The notes: generated by a model from the sequence alone, not told the origin. A DNA stretch of 8,026 nucleotides from Erysipelotrichaceae bacterium UBA4808 (GCA_002402585.1 DHGC01000018.1:1-8026); one strand, 5' to 3'; positions 1 to 5,306 are shown, counted from the stretch's first letter. Program-made: numbers and translations.

Positions 1-1
1 C

Positions 2-85
2 GCTTTACGAAAAGCAGGCATTGATACAAACGATGTTTATACAATCGAACGCTTTGAGGTCACCCGACACCATGCCTACCTGTGA
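2..85 (+). CDS. amrA: AmmeMemoRadiSam system protein A (AMMECR1 domain), C-terminal end only
   Basis: Only the last 27 codons and the stop (TGA, 83-85) are inside the window. The frame reads ALRKAGIDTNDVYTIERFEV and then TRHHAYL. This matches the usual end of AMMECR1-domain proteins, where an LRKAGI-type segment is followed by an IERFxVxRH motif. The protein belongs to the conserved trio AMMECR1 domain, Memo and radical SAM enzyme, whose biochemical role is not established. In some Firmicutes the AMMECR1 domain is fused behind a Memo/LigB-like domain; that cannot be judged here. The next gene starts inside its last codons (14-base overlap), which supports the pairing. The segment is short, so the family call rests on the motif plus its neighbour. 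Confidence 0.75.
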   Translation, partial: ALRKAGIDTNDVYTIERFEVTRHHAYL

Positions 86-896
86 ACTCTGTTTTCATAA
101 TTGTAGTCTAGAAGAAGGTCAAACTGGTTTTTGTCGCGCACGCAGGAATATCAATGGCATTATCGTACCGATAAATGCCCAGTGGATCACTTCATTAGCG
201 CTTGATCCCATCGAAAAGAAACCGTTATATCACTTCTACCCAGGTTCGAAGATCTTATCCATCGGAAGCTTTGGCTGCAATCTAGCTTGTCCATTTTGTC
301 AGAATCATTCCATCGCAACGATGTCCTTCCATAATAAGCATGCGAAACAGATGCGTTTTGAAGAACTTGTGAACTTGGCACTTGATTTTATTCCTCAAGG
401 AAACATTGGAATCGCATTTACATATAATGAACCTATAATTGGTTATGAATTTGTATTGGAAACAGCGAAACTTGCAAAACAAAACAAGCTTAAAACCGTC
501 TTGGTAACCAATGGCACCATAAACGAGAAGTATTTATTAGCAATACTCCCTTACATTGATGCGATGAACATTGATCTCAAAGGATTTACGCAGGAATACT
601 ATTCAAAACTCAATGGGAATCTTGAACAGGTCAAACGCACAATTGAACTAAGTCAATCACGAACCCATGTGGAACTCACCAGTTTAATCATTCCTGGTGA
701 GAACGATAGTGAGGAAGACATAGAAAAAGAAGCCCGATGGATCGCATCAGTGAATCCTGAGATCCCCTTGCATTTATCACGCTTCTTTCCAAATCATTTA
801 TGGATGGATAAACAAAGTACACTCATTGATACTTTGTTCAAGCTTGAGGCAATTGCCAAGCAATACCTCAAGTATGTTCATCTTGGGAATGTGTAG
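72..896 (+). CDS. amrS: AmmeMemoRadiSam system radical SAM enzyme
   Basis: A 274-residue cytoplasmic radical SAM protein related to pyruvate formate-lyase activating enzymes. Visible motifs, in order: an N-terminal cysteine set C4, C7, C11 and C21 typical of this subfamily; the family string LALDPIEKKPLYHFYPGS (residues 42-59); the 4Fe-4S/SAM motif CX3CX2C at C69, C73 and C76, within GCNLACPFCQN; then FTYNEP and VLVTNGT core-barrel motifs. The substrate is unknown. The ATG at 72 was preferred because GAGGT (56-60) lies 11 bases upstream and the protein then begins right at the first conserved cysteine; an upstream TTG at 21 would add 17 residues encoded within the amrA end. It ends at YVHLGNV without the cysteine-containing tail seen in longer family members, and the bases past the stop encode no such tail. 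Confidence 0.88.
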   Translation: MPTCELCFHNCSLEEGQTGFCRARRNINGIIVPINAQWITSLALDPIEKKPLYHFYPGSKILSIGSFGCNLACPFCQNHSIATMSFHNKHAKQMRFEELVNLALDFIPQGNIGIAFTYNEPIIGYEFVLETAKLAKQNKLKTVLVTNGTINEKYLLAILPYIDAMNIDLKGFTQEYYSKLNGNLEQVKRTIELSQSRTHVELTSLIIPGENDSEEDIEKEARWIASVNPEIPLHLSRFFPNHLWMDKQSTLIDTLFKLEAIAKQYLKYVHLGNV

Positions 897-924
897 TATA
901 TACAAACTTCTCGACCGCTGCTTC

Positions 925-1401
925 TTAACCTTGATAAAGCGCATTGAAGCGTCCTAAATAACGGAATCCACAGGCTTTTAGAACATGCATTGAAGATTTA
1001 TTATCCACAAGACAAACACCTTCGATTTGTTCAATTTTAAGTTCATATAAGATCCAAGGCAGAAAGTGTTGAACTGCTTCACGAGCATACCCTTGATTGC
1101 GATAGGGTTTCGCTATTTGATAACCAAGTTCCCAATCATTTTGCATGGGCACAGCTTGAACATAACCAATGACGGTCTCATCGCGTAAACATATCGCATA
1201 GACAAGTGGACCGTTTTTGTTTGCATCGAATTGAGATCGACATTCTATGACTTCAGTCGCGATCGCTTCCGTCGCAAAGACTTCATCCGGTATGAACAGG
1301 CGTGTTTCTTCATCCATCGAATTTAAATGAATGGCATTGGCCATTTCTAAAGAAAGCATTTTAAGATGAAGTCGATTTGTTTGTAAGATTTTCGAGAACA
1401 T
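925..1401 (-). CDS. GNAT family N-acetyltransferase (RimJ/RimL-like), probably C-terminally truncated
   Basis: A 158-residue acetyltransferase of the GNAT fold, expected to move an acetyl group from acetyl-CoA to an amine; the substrate cannot be told. It opens with the usual TNRLHLKML strand (8-16). It has IGYVQAV (78-84) and motif A, WELGYQIAKPYRNQGYAREA (90-109), with the pyrophosphate-binding R101-N-Q-G-Y-A106. Motif B is VDNKSSMHVLKACGF (132-146). A ribosome binding site AAAGG lies 7 bases before the ATG. After YQG the TAA (925-927) ends the frame, yet the next codons in frame read EAAVEKFVYTTHSQDEHT before a TGA. That looks like the missing last beta strand of a GNAT domain, so the stop may be a nonsense mutation. 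It converges on amrS with 28 bases between the stops and no visible terminator. Confidence 0.85.
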   Translation of the reverse strand: MFSKILQTNRLHLKMLSLEMANAIHLNSMDEETRLFIPDEVFATEAIATEVIECRSQFDANKNGPLVYAICLRDETVIGYVQAVPMQNDWELGYQIAKPYRNQGYAREAVQHFLPWILYELKIEQIEGVCLVDNKSSMHVLKACGFRYLGRFNALYQG

Positions 1402-1454
1402 ACCATTACCTTTAAGTTAAATGATAGAATGAATACAATGTGTTTACTGATTTG

Positions 1455-1483
1455 ACAATATCGATAAATCATTTAAAGGTCAA
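1455..1483 (-). promoter_or_regulatory. Candidate promoter for the GNAT gene
   Basis: On the minus strand, TTGACC (1478-1483; 5 of 6 consensus bases) and TATTGT (1455-1460; 4 of 6) are 17 bases apart. Transcription would begin near 1448 and give a leader of about 46 bases. The element overlaps the region that must also hold the promoter of the divergent DUF4177 gene. The -10 is only moderate. Confidence 0.4.
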
Positions 1484-1498
1484 GCAAAAAGGAGAATT

Positions 1499-1711
1499 AT
1501 GTTTAAGTACGAATTTGAACGCATACGGTATACCATGGAGGGGTTTGGATTGATCAATGGGACTGTATATGGTCACGGAGACTATCAAAAAATCATCCAG
1601 AAGCGTGCTTTGGATGGATGGCGCTATGTGGGAACGGTTCCTGCCATTCAACGTGCGACAGGACATGTCGAGGAGATGGATTTGGTGTTTGAAAAGGTAG
1701 AAAATCGTTAA
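1499..1711 (+). CDS. DUF4177 family small protein
   Basis: A 70-residue soluble protein. It has the layout of DUF4177 proteins: an opening strand with FKYEFERI (2-9), a central helix DYQKIIQKRALDGWRYVGTV (28-47) with the hallmark GW pair at residues 40-41, and a closing strand EMDLVFEKV (59-67). The function of the family is unknown. The start is well fixed by AAAAAGGAGAATTATG, with GGAGA 5 bases before the ATG. It stands alone: the GNAT gene diverges from it and the toxin-antitoxin promoter lies about 50 bases downstream. No signal peptide or membrane segment is visible. The promoter is uncertain; TTGACA at 1452-1457 has no good -10 at the right distance. Confidence 0.8.
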   Translation: MFKYEFERIRYTMEGFGLINGTVYGHGDYQKIIQKRALDGWRYVGTVPAIQRATGHVEEMDLVFEKVENR

Positions 1712-1757
1712 CGAGGCGATCGAATGTTATCTCTAATATAGAAGCTTTGGGCATTGA

Positions 1758-1786
1758 TTGAATTTGTCATACAAATGTATTACAAT
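1758..1786 (+). promoter_or_regulatory. relBE promoter with built-in palindromic operator
   Basis: TTGAAT (1758-1763) and TACAAT (1781-1786; 5 of 6 consensus bases) are separated by 17 bases, placing transcription start near 1793, just ahead of the ribosome binding site. The spacer holds two overlapping inverted repeats: ATTTGT-cat-ACAAAT (1762-1776) and ATACA-aa-TGTAT (1769-1780). RelB-type antitoxins commonly repress their own operon by binding palindromes at the promoter, so these are the natural operator candidates. The operator role is inferred. Confidence 0.6.
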
Positions 1787-1808
1787 ATTAACAAAAGGAA
1801 GTGTTCAC

Positions 1809-2033
1809 ATGAGTATTATAAGCGTAAGAGCTACTGAGGAAGAAAAAGAAATGATTAAAAGGTATGCGGAGTTTTTTGGTATGAGTGTAAGTGATTTTGT
1901 GAAAACTTCTGTGATTGAACGAATTGAAGATGCCTTTGATTTAAGTGAAATCGAAGCGTATGAGAAAAGAAAAGAAATGGGTGAAACTCAGTTTTATTCT
2001 TTGGATGAAGTTAAGAAGCAATTAGGTTTGTAA
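1809..2033 (+). CDS. relB: RelB-type antitoxin (ribbon-helix-helix, DUF6290-like)
   Basis: A 74-residue antitoxin expected to bind and neutralise the toxin encoded next to it and to repress the shared promoter. The N-terminus has the ribbon-helix-helix pattern: strand IISVRAT (3-9), helix EEEKEMIKRYAEFFG (10-24), turn MSVS (25-28), helix DFVKTSVIERIEDAF (29-43). The C-terminal half is acidic and lysine-rich and ends YSLDEVKKQLGL (63-74), a usual tail of this family that wraps the toxin. The ATG at 1809 was chosen because AAGGAAG (1795-1801) lies 7 bases upstream; the in-frame TTG at 1758 lies in the promoter. The stop overlaps the toxin start as TAATG, indicating translational coupling. The subfamily name is from memory of similar sequences. 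Confidence 0.87.
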   Translation: MSIISVRATEEEKEMIKRYAEFFGMSVSDFVKTSVIERIEDAFDLSEIEAYEKRKEMGETQFYSLDEVKKQLGL

Positions 2034-2299
2034 TGAAGTATACAATTGTCTTTGACGCAAAAGCCCTTAAAGCACTGGATGCATTGGATCGAACTCAAAC
2101 CCGTTTGATATTGGCATGGATCGATAAAAATCTAAACGGAACGGATGATCCAAGGATACTTGGAAAACCCTTGAAAGGGAAACTCAGTTCCTATTGGCGA
2201 TATCGCGTTGGCCAATATCGAATCTTAGTCGAGCTGCTTGATAAGGAACTTATCATTGTGATCATTTCGATTGGTCATCGAAGAGATGTCTACAAATAA
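2033..2299 (+). CDS. relE: RelE/ParE superfamily toxin, RelE-like mRNA interferase
   Basis: An 88-residue toxin of the RelE fold, of the size usual for the family. RelE enzymes cut mRNA in the ribosomal A site. Family landmarks are RILGKPLKGKLSSYWRYRVG (41-60), QYRILVELLDKELIIVIISI (61-80) and the end GHRRDVYK (81-88). The basic residues K45, K48, K50, R56, R58, R63, R83, R84 and the near-terminal Y87 resemble the catalytic set of E. coli RelE (K52, K54, R61, R81, Y87), which argues for a ribonuclease rather than a ParE gyrase poison. The ATG sits in the antitoxin stop codon (TAATG), so translation depends on the antitoxin. The frame is intact and no catalytic position looks lost. Confidence 0.88.
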   Translation: MKYTIVFDAKALKALDALDRTQTRLILAWIDKNLNGTDDPRILGKPLKGKLSSYWRYRVGQYRILVELLDKELIIVIISIGHRRDVYK

Positions 2300-2317
2300 G
2301 TTTAAATTTAAATTAAA

Positions 2318-2335
2318 AACCACCTACTGGTGGTT
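2318..2335. terminator. Bidirectional intrinsic terminator between relE and tRNA-Trp
   Basis: A perfect 7-bp stem, AACCACC with loop TACT and GGTGGTT. On the minus strand it is followed by five Ts with an AT-rich stretch beyond, a good terminator for the tRNA-Trp transcript ending 12 bases upstream. On the plus strand it lies 18 bases after the relE stop and is followed by the weaker CATTTGTTTT, so it may also end the toxin-antitoxin message. Confidence 0.75.
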
Positions 2336-2346
2336 CATTTGTTTTC

Positions 2347-2420
2347 TGGCAGGGGTAACAGGAGTTGAACCCGTATCAGCGGTTTTGGAGACCGATATTC
2401 TACCATTGAACTATACCCCT
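2347..2420 (-). tRNA. tRNA-Trp (anticodon CCA), 3' CCA encoded
   Basis: The minus strand folds as a complete 74-base cloverleaf. The 7-bp acceptor stem AGGGGTA/TACCCCT is fully paired. The D arm is GTTC/GAAT with GG in the loop. The anticodon loop CTCCAAA carries CCA for tryptophan. The variable region is four bases, and the T arm is ACGGG-TTCAACT-CCTGT. Discriminator G73, usual for bacterial tRNA-Trp, is followed by a genomic CCA. Oddity: the lowest anticodon-stem pair (27-43) is U-C, a mismatch, while the other four pairs are good. The gene points away from pyrR, toward relE, with its own promoter and terminator. Confidence 0.96.
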
Positions 2421-2432
2421 AAACGCTTACTT

Positions 2433-2461
2433 ATAATACCATAAGAGAATACCCAAATCAA
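2433..2461 (-). promoter_or_regulatory. Promoter of tRNA-Trp
   Basis: Minus-strand TTGATT (2456-2461) and TATTAT (2433-2438; 5 of 6 consensus bases) are 17 bases apart, and TGG stands directly before the -10, making an extended -10. The start of transcription would fall a few bases ahead of the mature tRNA 5' end at 2420. Confidence 0.65.
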
Positions 2462-2462
2462 C

Positions 2463-2491
2463 TAGAAATGACAGTCTAAACTCTGTATAAT
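2463..2491 (+). promoter_or_regulatory. Promoter of pyrR, predicted to give a leaderless mRNA
   Basis: TAGAAA (2463-2468; 4 of 6 consensus bases), a 17-base spacer, then a perfect TATAAT (2486-2491). Transcription would normally begin about 7 bases further on, at 2498-2499, which is the ATG itself (2499). No ribosome binding site lies before the ATG. The -35 is separated by a single base from the -35 of the divergent tRNA-Trp promoter. Confidence 0.6.
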
Positions 2492-2498
2492 TGATGTG

Positions 2499-3023
2499 AT
2501 GAAAACAATCATGGACGAAAGCATGATCGCTCGTACATTGGTACGTGTGACACATGAAATCATAGAAAAAAATAAAGGGGTTGAACACATCATCCTTGTG
2601 GGAATAAAAACACGAGGTGAGAATTTAGCCAAACGTATTGCTGAAAACATCAAACGCTTCGAAGGGATTGATGTTCAGACGTATGGTTTTGATATCCGTT
2701 ATTGGCGGGATGATATTGATAAGACGGGTATTGAAAAGCCCATTATGGACTGGGATGTCAATCAAAAGACCGTGGTCTTGGTTGATGATGTCTTGTATAA
2801 AGGAAGAACGGTAAGAGCCGCGATGGATGGCGTCATGAGTTATGGACGTCCTCAATCCATCCAACTTGCTGTTTTAGTCGATCGAGGACATCGTGAATTG
2901 CCAATACGCGCGGATGTTGTGGGTAAGAATGTCCCGACATCGCATGAAGAGTCCGTTAAAGTAACATTAAATGAAGTGGATGGGACGGATGCCGTACTCA
3001 TCTTAGAGAGGATTGATGGATGA
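2499..3023 (+). CDS. pyrR: PyrR: pyrimidine operon regulator / uracil phosphoribosyltransferase
   Basis: A 174-residue protein close in length and sequence to Bacillus subtilis PyrR. In Bacillus PyrR binds the leader RNA of pyr genes when UMP is high, causing attenuation, and also has weak uracil phosphoribosyltransferase activity. Landmarks: LVGIKTRG (33-40), the YWRDDI segment, the PRPP-binding loop VVLVDDVLYKGRT (92-104), and the PyrR signature LAVLVDRGHRELPIRAD (123-139) followed by VGKNVPTS. The ATG at 2499 aligns with the start region of other PyrRs; a GTG at 2496 would add one residue. There is no Shine-Dalgarno site; the -10 lies so close that the mRNA is probably leaderless, leaving no room for a PyrR-binding attenuator. 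No pyrimidine biosynthesis gene is nearby. It overlaps the next gene by ATGA. Confidence 0.95.
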   Translation: MKTIMDESMIARTLVRVTHEIIEKNKGVEHIILVGIKTRGENLAKRIAENIKRFEGIDVQTYGFDIRYWRDDIDKTGIEKPIMDWDVNQKTVVLVDDVLYKGRTVRAAMDGVMSYGRPQSIQLAVLVDRGHRELPIRADVVGKNVPTSHEESVKVTLNEVDGTDAVLILERIDG

Positions 3024-3829
3024 TGTGGACTGCTCTAGCCATCTTTTCTTTTTTTTGTTTGCTGGTGCTTTATCTTTATCGTCCAAATCCACGCATCCTT
3101 AAAACTAAGCTGTGCACAAATCATTATGCGCATCGTGGTTTATATGATCATCAAACAGGGATTCCAGAGAACAGCATGATGGCGTTTCGTCGAGCAAAAC
3201 ACCAAGGCTATGGATGTGAGTTGGATGTTCAGTGCACCAAGGATGGTAAACTTGTCGTATTTCATGATGATGATTTGAAACGCATGACGGGCGTTGAAGG
3301 CCTGGTATCGCAGCTGAAATACAGTGAATTGGAAAACCTAAGATTGTTGGGAACCCATGAACGGATTCCTTTATTTAAAGATGTCTTGGATTTGGAGTTG
3401 AAGGAACTCTTGATTGAAATCAAAGGGACCACAGCACGGCAACGAGTCGTCTTGGCTTTGCTTAAGGAATTGAAGAGTTATAAAGGTCAATTCAGTGTGT
3501 GCAGCTTCGACCCTTTGATTATATTGGAACTAAAGCGCCATGCCCCAATGATGCACAGAGGTTTGATCATGGAAGATCCATGGTTGAATCGCAAGCATTC
3601 AATCTGGGTCAAATTGATTCTGAGTTTAGGTGTCTTTGTGCCTTTGATTCGTCCAGATTACCTGTCAAAAGACATTCATTATGATGTATGGTTCTACGCA
3701 TTATTCCGTTTATTAAATGGTAGAACGGCGGTTTGGACTGTAAAGAGTATCGAAGCTGAACATCAAGTCAAACGTGAAGTGGATGGCATCATCTTTGAAA
3801 ATTATCTACCTTATGACAAGGTCAGTTAG
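3020..3829 (+). CDS. Membrane-anchored glycerophosphodiester phosphodiesterase (GDPD)
   Basis: A 269-residue enzyme of the GDPD family, which splits glycerophosphodiesters into glycerol 3-phosphate and an alcohol using a metal ion. One N-terminal membrane segment (about residues 4-20, ALAIFSFFCLLVLYLYR) anchors a TIM-barrel domain. Catalytic and metal-site residues are present: H38-R39 in AHRG, E50 in PENS, E67 and D69 in CELDV, H82 in VVFHDD, and E133/K135 in LIEIKG. The late motif AVWTVKS is typical of the barrel end. The side of the membrane on which the domain lies is not certain. The start at 3020 overlaps the pyrR stop as ATGA, with AGAGAGG (3005-3011) 8 bases upstream, so the two genes are translationally coupled. 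The substrate headgroup cannot be told. Confidence 0.92.
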   Translation: MMWTALAIFSFFCLLVLYLYRPNPRILKTKLCTNHYAHRGLYDHQTGIPENSMMAFRRAKHQGYGCELDVQCTKDGKLVVFHDDDLKRMTGVEGLVSQLKYSELENLRLLGTHERIPLFKDVLDLELKELLIEIKGTTARQRVVLALLKELKSYKGQFSVCSFDPLIILELKRHAPMMHRGLIMEDPWLNRKHSIWVKLILSLGVFVPLIRPDYLSKDIHYDVWFYALFRLLNGRTAVWTVKSIEAEHQVKREVDGIIFENYLPYDKVS

Positions 3830-3855
3830 ACCAATCATTCAATCGGTGCTAGAAT
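3827..3855 (+). promoter_or_regulatory. Candidate extended -10 promoter for the MATE gene
   Basis: TAGACC (3827-3832; 4 of 6), a 17-base spacer ending in TGC (an extended -10 TGn), then TAGAAT (3850-3855; 5 of 6). Transcription would begin near 3862, about 5 bases before the ATG, cutting into the ribosome binding site. The gene could equally be read through from pyrR. Confidence 0.4.
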
Positions 3856-3866
3856 TGTAGGGGAAC

Positions 3867-5270
3867 ATGAACATACTTAAAAAAATATTTGCCGTTGAAA
3901 ACTTAATTCCTAAAGCTTATCACACCAACCCTTTACCGACGAGTAAAGAGGTTTATAAAAAGACCTTAAAAATAGCTTGGCCTTCAGCGATGGAGGCTAT
4001 TTTAATCAGCTTGATCGGTGCGATCGACATGATGATGGTCGGCGGCATCGGAACCAATGCGATTGCGGCGGTTGGCATTACAACCCAACCAAAGTTCTTG
4101 ATGATGAGCTTGGTTTTAGCACTTAATGTTGGGACAACGGTTATCATTTCACGTCGCAAGGGTCAAAGAGATCAAGTTGGTGCACAAAAGGCGTTGCGCA
4201 ATGCCTTGATCCTCAGTGTATTGATTGCGGGATTGACCACTGTTATTGGGATTGTTTTTGCGCGTCCATTTCTATTGTTCTCAGGGGCGAATCTTGATTA
4301 CTTGATGGATGCGATTGTGTATTTCAGGATCGTCATGATTGGGAATGCGTTTTATCTGGTCAGTTTGACCTTGACGGCTGCACAACGTGGTGTTGGGAAT
4401 ACCAAAATCTCATTGTTTACCAACCTCAGTGCGAACGTCGTCAACGTCGTCTTCAACTATCTGCTGATCAATGGGATATGGATCTTTCCACGATGGGGCA
4501 TTGCCGGAGCTGCGGTTGCGACGACGATGGGAAACATCGTAGCTTTGATTTTAGCCATTTACAATGTGTCGAAGAAAGACAATTTCTTACACATCAATTT
4601 CAAACAAAACTGGTCTTTTGATAAAGAAACCTTACAAACAATTTGGAAGATTTCTTCATCAGCTTTGGTTGAACAAGTCTTCATCCGCATCGGTTTCATC
4701 ATGTATGCCAAAGCGGTCGCAGGCTTGGGCACCTTGGAATTCGCAACCCATTATATCGTCATGCAGGTCATGAGTCTGACTTTTAGTGTTGGGGATGGTT
4801 TGTCGATTGCGACTTCATCTCTGGTCGGTCAAAGCTTAGGTGCGAAGCGAACGGATTTGGCTTATATCCATGGTAAGGTTTCACAGCGCATCGGCTTTGT
4901 GATCTCTTTGTCTTTGGCTGTATTGATCATCTTGAATCGCAGCATGATCATTGCATTGTTCAGTCGAGATCATGAGATCATTGCACTTGGTGCACAGATT
5001 CTCATCATTTTGAGCTTCATCATTCAATTTCAAATCGCACAGGTCATCACTGTGGGAAGTCTTCGTGGTGCAGGGGATGTTAAGTTCGTTGCAACATTAT
5101 CCTTGGTTAGTGTCACGATCTTGCGTCCTGTGTTGACTTACATCATGGCCTATACGCTTGGCTTTGGTTTGTATGGAGCTTGGTTCAGTGTCGTTTTCGA
5201 TCAAATGATCCGTTATATGTTCTCGCGTGCTCGTTTCAAAAATGCGGAATGGGTCAAAATCGAAGTATAA
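3867..5270 (+). CDS. MATE family efflux transporter
   Basis: A 467-residue polytopic membrane protein of the multidrug and toxic compound extrusion family, which exports organic compounds in exchange for Na+ or H+. A hydrophilic stretch of about 30 residues precedes the first helix. The rest is nearly continuous hydrophobic segments consistent with 12 helices in two MatE repeats (roughly 33-225 and 250-455). The first helix holds SLIGAIDMMMVGGIG (48-62); D54 probably corresponds to the conserved helix-1 acidic residue of NorM-type pumps. AVGITTQP (68-75), TAAQRGVGNTKIS and, in the second half, GSLRGAGDVKF are MATE landmarks. The substrate cannot be predicted. The start has AGGGG (3859-3863) only 3 bases before the ATG, an unusually short spacing, but no better start is visible. 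It lies 37 bases after the GDPD gene. Confidence 0.93.
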   Translation: MNILKKIFAVENLIPKAYHTNPLPTSKEVYKKTLKIAWPSAMEAILISLIGAIDMMMVGGIGTNAIAAVGITTQPKFLMMSLVLALNVGTTVIISRRKGQRDQVGAQKALRNALILSVLIAGLTTVIGIVFARPFLLFSGANLDYLMDAIVYFRIVMIGNAFYLVSLTLTAAQRGVGNTKISLFTNLSANVVNVVFNYLLINGIWIFPRWGIAGAAVATTMGNIVALILAIYNVSKKDNFLHINFKQNWSFDKETLQTIWKISSSALVEQVFIRIGFIMYAKAVAGLGTLEFATHYIVMQVMSLTFSVGDGLSIATSSLVGQSLGAKRTDLAYIHGKVSQRIGFVISLSLAVLIILNRSMIIALFSRDHEIIALGAQILIILSFIIQFQIAQVITVGSLRGAGDVKFVATLSLVSVTILRPVLTYIMAYTLGFGLYGAWFSVVFDQMIRYMFSRARFKNAEWVKIEV

Positions 5271-5296
5271 ATTCACCATTCAAATTCACCTCAAAT
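5271..5296 (+). repeat. Tandem 13-base imperfect repeat at the PFOR promoter
   Basis: ATTCACCATTCAA (5271-5283) is followed directly by ATTCACCTCAAAT (5284-5296); the first seven bases are identical and the remainder similar in composition. The pair covers the -35 hexamer and most of the spacer of the PFOR promoter, so it could be a regulator site. It could also be chance in AT-rich DNA. Confidence 0.35.
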
Positions 5297-5306
5297 GGGG
5301 TATAAT
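5279..5306 (+). promoter_or_regulatory. Promoter of the PFOR gene
   Basis: TTCAAA (5279-5284; 4 of 6 consensus bases), a 16-base spacer and a perfect TATAAT (5301-5306). Transcription would begin near 5313, giving a leader of about 20 bases that contains the strong AAGGAGG site (5321-5327). This fits a highly expressed metabolic gene. Confidence 0.65.

Noticed and set aside
1452..1479. TTGACA (1452-1457) as the -35 of the DUF4177 gene
   Set aside because: The -35 is perfect but the best -10 at 16 bases is TAAAGG, only 3 of 6 matches, so I did not annotate it as a promoter.
2301..2312. Perfect 12-base palindrome TTTAAATTTAAA after relE
   Set aside because: It is low-complexity AT sequence next to a terminator; self-complementarity is expected for such strings and no function is indicated.
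2300..2420. tRNA-Trp 3' end beside a toxin-antitoxin pair as a possible integration site of a mobile element
   Set aside because: No repeated copy of the tRNA 3' end and no integrase, excision or phage gene is seen in the window. The tRNA gene has an ordinary terminator directly behind it.
2462..2864. Minus-strand open frames opposite pyrR
   Set aside because: They lie antisense to a well-recognised gene, one runs through the promoter region, and neither shows a recognisable domain.
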